Below are positions 58,198 through 64,000 of a stretch of 64,000 nucleotides of DNA, piece by piece (positions within the stretch are counted from its first letter, which is position 1; every line of letters starts with the position of its first letter). Below the pieces are notes generated by a model. That model made no database searches. It saw only the letters and a program-made list of their open reading frames with translations, and was not told the origin of the DNA. Origin of the DNA: VXNE01 sp963665455 (lineage in GTDB: Bacteria; Pseudomonadota; Gammaproteobacteria; Pseudomonadales; Azotimanducaceae); contig OY762279.1 in assembly GCA_963665455.1 (NCBI GenBank), positions 620,001-684,000 of the forward strand, read 5' to 3'. A program made the translations under genes and the position numbers.

Positions 58198-61053
58198 ATG
58201 GACCACAATGTCGACTCACTGAAGCACCTCCAGGACGACCTCCTCGCACACTTTCGCTCACTCGCTGAAGTCCGCGAACGTTCCGGGTTCCCGATCTTCG
58301 CCCTCGAACACGGTTTGACGCGCACCGAACTCCAGCGCGTCAACACCTTCCTCCGTGAGCGCCAAAGGGCCAGACTGCCCGTCACGCCGTACTGGCTGCT
58401 TTGGGCTGTCTACGCCAGCGAAGCCGGCTACGGATACAAGGGCGACGAGTACTGGCCCTCATTCGAGAAGCAAACGCCCACCTGGGAGTATCATGATCGT
58501 CCCAAGGTTAAGAGCTGGTTTCGGAGATTCCAGCGTTCTTTCAACGGCGTAGTACCCTCCGGCCCCTGGGCCGAACACTTCAGCATCATCGCCTGGCCAA
58601 TCACACACGCACTTCTGCCCCGGTACCTCCAGCGCCATTTCGCCAAGCTCCTTTACGACCTGCGGTTCAAGCTTGCCTCGGTCTCGCTCGACGCCGGCAT
58701 GGTCGGTCGCCTGCTCGCTGCACATGCATCCCATGCTTCGACACGCTTCCAAGCGTTTCTTGAGCAGGAAGAGTTGACCGGCCAGATCGTTGCGGCACTT
58801 CTCACGGGAGAGTCAGTAGACGCTGACGATCTGATCCATCCCCCGACGCTGAGTCGGATCGTTGCCGACTTGGAGGGGGTCCGCAGCTCCAGAGAATGGC
58901 TCAGCGAGACGCGCCGTGTCGTCTCGGATCGCTTCAAGGGAATCGGTCGCGGAACGTACCGCCCACCCCGTCCACCCCACACCAAGGATCCCGGCGACCC
59001 AGTTCCATCGGATGCCTCGCGGTTCGTGATCCGCCCCGACCTCTTCCTCCGGCACACCGGAGATGGCAAATGGTCAGTGCTTCTCCGGTTAAAGTCTCTA
59101 CGTCCTATCGCGGCCGAAAGCACCGCGTTGCGCCTATTCCTCGACCAGACACGATGCCGGCTGAACGGTGCCACCGACTGGAAACCGAGGGGGTGGCTGT
59201 TGTCTGGCAACCGCATGGGAGCCCTCCGACGTTGGCCGGACCCCGATGTGCCTCTTGTTCAATTTGAGCGTGCGGACCCTCTCATGGACCACCTTCTCGA
59301 GTCCGAATACCGTCTGACGCCGCGTCCGCACTGGCTATTCCGCGTTGGCAGCGACGGCATCGCACGGCACATCGCCTCTCCGGTCGTCAGGCCTGACAAT
59401 AACTACATCCTAGTGACAGCAGGCGACATGCCCCACGATGTACCAGAATCGGCTCCCTGTACCTTGGAATGCGAGGGCGTCCATGCCGTGCGCCTCACCG
59501 TACCAAGTCAGGTTTCGGCTGACACGACGACGCGCTTGAGCGAACTAGGAGTCAGCGTCGCCCGTACGATTCGAGTCTGGCCAGCTGGCTTGCCCGGGCG
59601 CGGCTGGGACGGCGATGGTAGAACGGAGTGGCTGACCACTGAGTCTCCCACCTTCGGAATAGCCCCGGATCACCCGCTCGACGCGCTTTCGTTTCGTTTG
59701 GATGATGGATCGGAACAGGTCGTCGCGACTGATCCCTCGGGCGCTCCAACGTTCGTTCGACTACCACCTCTCGCTGCAGGCTCCCACTTGTTGACCGTCG
59801 AGGCCCGCCGCAGTGCAGAACTAGACGACGCCGCCACAACACCTGCGGCCAAGGGATTCGCGAGACTCGCGGTCCGGGAGCCCGAGCCTTGGACGCCCGG
59901 TGCAGCCTCGCATCCGGGGCCGATCGTCACATCGGATCCGTTCGACGCGAGCCTCGATACGCTATGGCGCAACGAACTCAATCTCTCCGTCAACGGCCCA
60001 GCAGGTCTCTCGGCAAGGGTGCAACTGAAGCTGCACACCGCTGACGGACAGCGGGTTCTTTCCGCTCTCGTTAGCGACTCGATGGCCTTCCCGATCACGT
60101 CCGAAACCTGGCGTCGCGCGTTCGCGGACTTCCTCAACAACGAGAGCCGGGCGTGGAAGTACCTTGAAGCCGCAAGTTGCACACTGGAAATCAACGGTGA
60201 CTCTCTCGGTACGTGCGTGCTCAGGTTCGATCACGATCCGTCGCCCCTCCGGTGGTCCCTTTCGTCGCGACAACGCAATACCTTACTACGTCTCGTCGAC
60301 GACAGCGGCCAACACGAGACCAATCCCGATGTCCAGTTCTTCAGCATGGATAACCCCCTCATCAGCGACCCTTTGGACGCCGAGTTCGTGCGAACAGACT
60401 TCGTCGTCCAACCGCCCGGCGGACTCTACGTAGCCCGACATGCGGCGTTCGACGACGCTGCGGTCGTGAGCGCGAGTCCTGCCGGGCTAAAGGAGCTAGG
60501 CGTCGAGCCCGAGATCCATGTCGCACCTGGCCTACCCGCGATTCGAGAGGCCTTCCTTCTACTCCGTCTCTGGTTCAACGCGAGACAAGCGGGTTTTCTG
60601 GTGGGCGTGAGGCAGCATCAGGTGACGCGCTCGATCTTCAACGCAATCTTGAGCAGCATCTGCGGCCAGAACTGGGCAAGGGCTGAAGAGGGCTTTGTCG
60701 AACGGCCTTTGTCTCCAGACACTCTTGATGCTTTAGAGAACCTCGTCGACAGACACACGCGCTTTGGTCGCAGCCTGCGACAGCGCGACGCAATCGTAAG
60801 CGATAGGACCGCTGTCCATTTCGCAGGCGAAGCCCGACGGCATGGCATATCGCACGATCAAGACCTTTGTCTATTCGCCCTTCGCGTGGCAGCGCGCCAA
60901 GCCAACGCGCTTGGCGACCCGAACCTCGACTCCCGTGTTCGCCAACTCGTAGAAAACCCGGCGCTGCTCCGCGGCGCGAGGCTGATCTCGCGTCTCGGCG
61001 AGCATCGTCCCAACCAGGCAACCTCCGCGCCCCGGTCCAGATACCCGACATGA
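58198..61053 (+). CDS. Uncharacterised 951-aa protein of the Druantia-like operon
   Basis: 951 aa. I do not recognise a named family. Residues about 65-145 contain a distinctive conserved-looking stretch: TPYWLLWAVYASEAGYGYKGDEYWPSF, VKSWFRRFQRSFNGVVPSGPWAEHF, SIIAWPITHALLPRYLQ, partly hydrophobic but not a membrane segment. The middle (about 440-720) is beta-rich and Ig-like, with repeated short strands such as LPPLAAGSHLLTVEARRS and LRWSLSSRQRNTLLRL. The C-terminus (about 790-930) is helical. It could correspond to a DruB/DruC- or DruH-type component; this is by position only. The stop overlaps the next start by 4 nt. Confidence 0.75.
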   Translation: MDHNVDSLKHLQDDLLAHFRSLAEVRERSGFPIFALEHGLTRTELQRVNTFLRERQRARLPVTPYWLLWAVYASEAGYGYKGDEYWPSFEKQTPTWEYHDRPKVKSWFRRFQRSFNGVVPSGPWAEHFSIIAWPITHALLPRYLQRHFAKLLYDLRFKLASVSLDAGMVGRLLAAHASHASTRFQAFLEQEELTGQIVAALLTGESVDADDLIHPPTLSRIVADLEGVRSSREWLSETRRVVSDRFKGIGRGTYRPPRPPHTKDPGDPVPSDASRFVIRPDLFLRHTGDGKWSVLLRLKSLRPIAAESTALRLFLDQTRCRLNGATDWKPRGWLLSGNRMGALRRWPDPDVPLVQFERADPLMDHLLESEYRLTPRPHWLFRVGSDGIARHIASPVVRPDNNYILVTAGDMPHDVPESAPCTLECEGVHAVRLTVPSQVSADTTTRLSELGVSVARTIRVWPAGLPGRGWDGDGRTEWLTTESPTFGIAPDHPLDALSFRLDDGSEQVVATDPSGAPTFVRLPPLAAGSHLLTVEARRSAELDDAATTPAAKGFARLAVREPEPWTPGAASHPGPIVTSDPFDASLDTLWRNELNLSVNGPAGLSARVQLKLHTADGQRVLSALVSDSMAFPITSETWRRAFADFLNNESRAWKYLEAASCTLEINGDSLGTCVLRFDHDPSPLRWSLSSRQRNTLLRLVDDSGQHETNPDVQFFSMDNPLISDPLDAEFVRTDFVVQPPGGLYVARHAAFDDAAVVSASPAGLKELGVEPEIHVAPGLPAIREAFLLLRLWFNARQAGFLVGVRQHQVTRSIFNAILSSICGQNWARAEEGFVERPLSPDTLDALENLVDRHTRFGRSLRQRDAIVSDRTAVHFAGEARRHGISHDQDLCLFALRVAARQANALGDPNLDSRVRQLVENPALLRGARLISRLGEHRPNQATSAPRSRYPT

Positions 61054-62132
61054 TTGCCCGAGTCACGCCTGCTGAGGTTCTCGCCCATTGCCGGGAAACG
61101 CTAGGATTGCCCGGTGATCAGGATGCCGCTCTCGACGATGCATTGCTTGCGTCCCTTGCGCGACGTACCGCGGGTATCCGCTGCCCTTGCTCCCGTACTA
61201 CTTTGAGGGCTTCGCTACTCGAGTGCACGTTCGGGCTACCAAAAAGCCACGAATCCCTCCCCGAAGCAATCGACAGCGCCATTGAGGCACTGATCGTCAG
61301 TGGAGACCTTCTCGAACTCGCCGATGTCGTCATCGACGACTCGGAAGTCAGGCAAACCTGGGTCTTCGCCGCACCTCCGCGTTTCGTTGTTCGACCCAGC
61401 CGCACCATTTTCCTCATGGGCGTCGTGCCGGACCAGGACGCATTCCTCCCGTCGACGCTCACCGCTCGGATTCTCTCGCGTGGATCCACGCGAATGCTTG
61501 AACCGGAGCCTGGCGAAGACCTCCCGCAACAACTGAAGGAACTCGGACTACAGCAACTCTCCGAGCGCGCTTGGCTCAGGAGCCCGCGAGCCGAAGATCC
61601 CGCCGAAATGCTCAATAGGCACGAGCGGCTCCTGACCAACCAACCCTCGATCACAGGCATACCGGGCCTCCAGATCCTCGACGCCGCCCGCGCCGTCACG
61701 TATTACCGTGGCCGATGGACCGACCCCACAGACCAAGACGGCATGTTTGTCGCCCGGCGGCCACAGGAGTTTGGCGTTCCGATTTGGTGCTTCGTCGAAC
61801 TGCGAGAAGGCCGCCCAGTCCGGCTTCTCGACCTCCCACTCCCACGAAGCCGCTGGCGCGGGTGTGATGCAGCTTGGCACCTTCAAGCAGCAGTTGACCA
61901 CTGTCGCGGGACGCCGCAGCGCTACCACCGTCGAGCCCACGACGAAGGAGACCGCTTCGACTTCTATTCTCCGCTGCCCCTATGGTGTGAGCGCCGGCTG
62001 ATGAATCTTGGTAAGTCGGTGCCGCGAGACGCGTGCCTGCTCTCTTACGTCGTCCCCGCCAGCGAAGCAGATGTCGAGGAGGCGTTCCTGCGGAAGAACC
62101 TGTGGCTTGCCCACAACGATAGCCCTGGCTGA
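61050..62132 (+). CDS. Uncharacterised 360-aa protein of the Druantia-like operon
   Basis: 360 aa from the ATG at 61050, overlapping the previous stop as ATGA. No recognised family. The N-terminal third contains TPAEVLAHCRETLGL and a Cys-containing CPCSRTTLRASLLE; LIVSGDLLELADVVIDDSEVRQTWVFAAPPRFV looks like a winged-helix to strand transition. Later regions contain ARAVTYYRGRW and FGVPIWCFVELREGRPVRLLDLPLP. It is probably a DNA-binding or adaptor subunit (inference). Followed 11 nt later by the helicase gene. Confidence 0.75.
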   Translation: MIARVTPAEVLAHCRETLGLPGDQDAALDDALLASLARRTAGIRCPCSRTTLRASLLECTFGLPKSHESLPEAIDSAIEALIVSGDLLELADVVIDDSEVRQTWVFAAPPRFVVRPSRTIFLMGVVPDQDAFLPSTLTARILSRGSTRMLEPEPGEDLPQQLKELGLQQLSERAWLRSPRAEDPAEMLNRHERLLTNQPSITGIPGLQILDAARAVTYYRGRWTDPTDQDGMFVARRPQEFGVPIWCFVELREGRPVRLLDLPLPRSRWRGCDAAWHLQAAVDHCRGTPQRYHRRAHDEGDRFDFYSPLPLWCERRLMNLGKSVPRDACLLSYVVPASEADVEEAFLRKNLWLAHNDSPG

Positions 62133-62143
62133 GGAACACGCTC

Positions 62144-64000
62144 TTGGAAACCATCCAGCAATCGATAGAGCAGCTCCACGGAGCCCTACGCGACTACATT
62201 GAAGCGACGTACCACATTAGCGCCGAGTCACTGATCCATAGACGCAAAGCCCTGCTGGACACCGCAGGGATCATCCATCAGATACCCTACCTGGAGTCTA
62301 CGCCCCGATACGAAACTGGCGAGTCCTTTTCGGAGATGGCTGGACTCGCCCCAGCTGCACTGGCAGCGTTTAACGCCGTTTCGCAGTCTCAAGGTGACCT
62401 ACCGAAGCTGATCTACGATCCGCCATACCTGCACCAGTCCGAGGCTGTTCGGGGCACACTGATCCAGCGTCGCAACCTCGTCATCATGACCGGCACAGGT
62501 TCCGGTAAGACAGAGTCCTTCCTGCTCCCCATACTCGGAAAGCTAGCCCGCGAAGCGAACGAAAAACCGGATGCTTTCGGCGGCCAACCAGCTATGCGCG
62601 CCCTCGTCCTGTACCCGATGAACGCCTTGGTCAACGACCAGTTAGGACGACTCCGCGGGCTTTTCGGCGATCCTAGACTCGTTTCGCTCTTCAATTCTTG
62701 GGCCGACAGACCCCCACGCTTCGGCCGCTACACAAGCCGAACGCCCTACGCGGGTGTTCGAACCTCCCAGAAGGATTCCGCCAAGTTCAGGGCGTTTGAG
62801 GAGTTCTACGTGGACATCGAACGCGTGGCGAACGATCCGAAGCACGATGGCCACGCCGAGGCCCGACGCCTGCAGCGAGCTTTGAAGGAGCGCGGCAAGT
62901 GGCCAGCCAAACCGAACCTTCGAGCTTGGCTGGGCGAGAAGGGGACTCGTTGGCGAGACCCCAAGACAGGTGATTTCATCAGAGGCGTTGCGTTGCCTGA
63001 CGACAGCGAATTGCTGACGCGGCACGAAATCCAGTCCGCGCCGCCGGATCTCCTGGTCACGAACTACTCGATGCTCGAGTACATGATGATGCGTCCGATC
63101 GAGCGTTCTATATTCGACATGACCAGGACGTTCCTAGAACACAACCCCGACGAGGACTTCTTCGTCGTCCTTGACGAGGCGCACCTCTACAGAGGCGCGG
63201 CGGGTGCTGAGGTGAGCCTCTTGCTGCGGCGCTTGCGCGATCGCCTCGACGTTCCCGAGGACCGGTTCCGGGTAATCTGTGCGACCGCGAGCTTCCACGA
63301 CTACGACTACGCTCCAGACTTCGGTGCACAGCTATCCGGACTGTCTGCAAGCACCTTCCAAGCGATCTCTGGATCTCTTGATCTTCGACCCTATGACGGT
63401 CCCGGCTCGAACCGGGACGCCGACGTACTCGCTAGCGTCGACCTCGAACGGTACTACGATGCGCCGACCCAGAGGGCCCGACAAGCGGTGATCGAGCCGA
63501 TAGTAAGACACCGCCAGACCACCGAAGACCCTGATCCCGAGCGAGCCCTCTACCACGCGCTCGCGGACTTCCCTCCCATGGGCCGCCTGGTCAATATGAC
63601 CATGAAGCAGGCCTTACCGGTGGCGGAGCTAGGGCAACATCTGTTTCCCGACGCCAATCCGGCGACAGCCGACATGGCCGTCAACGCTCTGATGGGCCTT
63701 GGCAGCGCCGCTCGCTTGAACCCCAAGACCCCCGGACTCCTGCCTTGCCGCGTCCACAACTTCTTCCGCGGGTTGCCTGGACTCTGGGCGTGCATGGACC
63801 CCGCATGTGAGAATCTCGACGAAGCAGACAGCGACGGCATTTGCGGCACGCTTTACAGTCAACCACGCGAAACCTGTCAATGCGGTGCCCGCGTCCTCGA
63901 ACTGTTCACCTGTCGTAACTGCGGTACGGCCTACGCCAGGGCCTACACCGACGATGTCGACTGCCCCTCGGCACTGTGGGCTGAACCCGGTGAGAGCCTA
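62144..64000 (+). CDS. druE: DruE-like DEAH helicase (DUF1998 type), 3' partial
   Basis: 619 codons are visible and the frame remains open at the window end. The TTG at 62144 follows GAGG and is 11 nt past the previous stop. Walker A is TGTGSGKTES (about 116-125), YPMNALVNDQLGRLR is motif Ia, TNYSMLEYMMMRP precedes DEAH in LDEAHLYRG (344-347), and CATAS is motif III. A later zinc-type region has WACMDPACE and FTCRNCGTAY, as in DruE and related DUF1998 helicases. DruE is the common component of all Druantia types. The C-terminal DUF1998 domain lies outside the window. Confidence 0.8.
   Translation, partial: METIQQSIEQLHGALRDYIEATYHISAESLIHRRKALLDTAGIIHQIPYLESTPRYETGESFSEMAGLAPAALAAFNAVSQSQGDLPKLIYDPPYLHQSEAVRGTLIQRRNLVIMTGTGSGKTESFLLPILGKLAREANEKPDAFGGQPAMRALVLYPMNALVNDQLGRLRGLFGDPRLVSLFNSWADRPPRFGRYTSRTPYAGVRTSQKDSAKFRAFEEFYVDIERVANDPKHDGHAEARRLQRALKERGKWPAKPNLRAWLGEKGTRWRDPKTGDFIRGVALPDDSELLTRHEIQSAPPDLLVTNYSMLEYMMMRPIERSIFDMTRTFLEHNPDEDFFVVLDEAHLYRGAAGAEVSLLLRRLRDRLDVPEDRFRVICATASFHDYDYAPDFGAQLSGLSASTFQAISGSLDLRPYDGPGSNRDADVLASVDLERYYDAPTQRARQAVIEPIVRHRQTTEDPDPERALYHALADFPPMGRLVNMTMKQALPVAELGQHLFPDANPATADMAVNALMGLGSAARLNPKTPGLLPCRVHNFFRGLPGLWACMDPACENLDEADSDGICGTLYSQPRETCQCGARVLELFTCRNCGTAYARAYTDDVDCPSALWAEPGESL

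Noticed and set aside
60867..61049. Upstream in-frame extension of the 360-aa defence gene
   Set aside because: Overlaps the 951-aa gene by 180 nt and has random composition; ATGA coupling at 61050 is the natural start.

Overview
This 64 kb window is a GC-rich bacterial chromosome segment, most plausibly from an uncultured gammaproteobacterium. The lineage call rests on gene content: ComM/YifB, cytochrome c5, MiaE, xseB-ispA, a YrbL-like protein, a sigma-54-preceded porin-glnK-amtB operon, a PepSY-PhoP-PhoQ-like operon, and a tRNA-Phe of typical gammaproteobacterial sequence. No rRNA or marker gene fixes the species. Coding density is very high. Many genes overlap by 4 nt and GTG/TTG starts are common.

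Layout: 0-3.5 kb holds the 3' end of a large modular protein with PKD-like and FGE-sulfatase-like domains. 3.5-10.5 kb carries thrC, selO, a porin-glnK-amtB operon behind a good sigma-54 promoter, a second glnK and a conserved hypothetical gene. 10.6-19.4 kb holds comM, cytochrome c5, tRNA-Phe with its own promoter, a degenerate M28-like peptidase, the rubrerythrin / Fe-S oxidoreductase / DUF3501 set, a MATE pump, a DoxX protein and a P-loop kinase. 19.4-29.6 kb carries a PepSY-response regulator-sensor kinase operon, a DUF349 protein, a CDGSH protein, hydrolases, a YrbL-like protein with a glycosyltransferase, a 2-hydroxyacid dehydrogenase and an exported methyltransferase. 29.7-35.5 kb is an accessory block: a HipBA-type toxin-antitoxin pair, a frameshifted esterase, a dimethylformamidase-like protein and a BglII-like restriction-modification pair.

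35.6-42.9 kb holds the ribonucleotide reductase genes nrdB and nrdA, with glpK divergent. NrdA contains a 378-residue homing-endonuclease intein followed by glycine instead of Cys/Ser/Thr, and two copies of a perfect 20-nt palindrome in its coding sequence. Two NrdR-box-like sites at 32-bp spacing overlap the predicted nrdA promoter. 43-56.6 kb is a long minus-strand run of housekeeping genes (ispA, xseB, hisC, argC, miaE, an rhlB-like helicase with an in-frame 9-nt tandem repeat, aminotransferase, AI-2E transporter, nitrilase).

56.6-64 kb looks like a phage-defence island of lower GC. It encodes a DruA (DUF4338) protein, two uncharacterised proteins (951 and 360 aa) and the 5' part of a DruE-like DEAH helicase cut by the window end. 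This Druantia-like operon, with its unrecognised middle genes, is the best candidate here for an incompletely described system.
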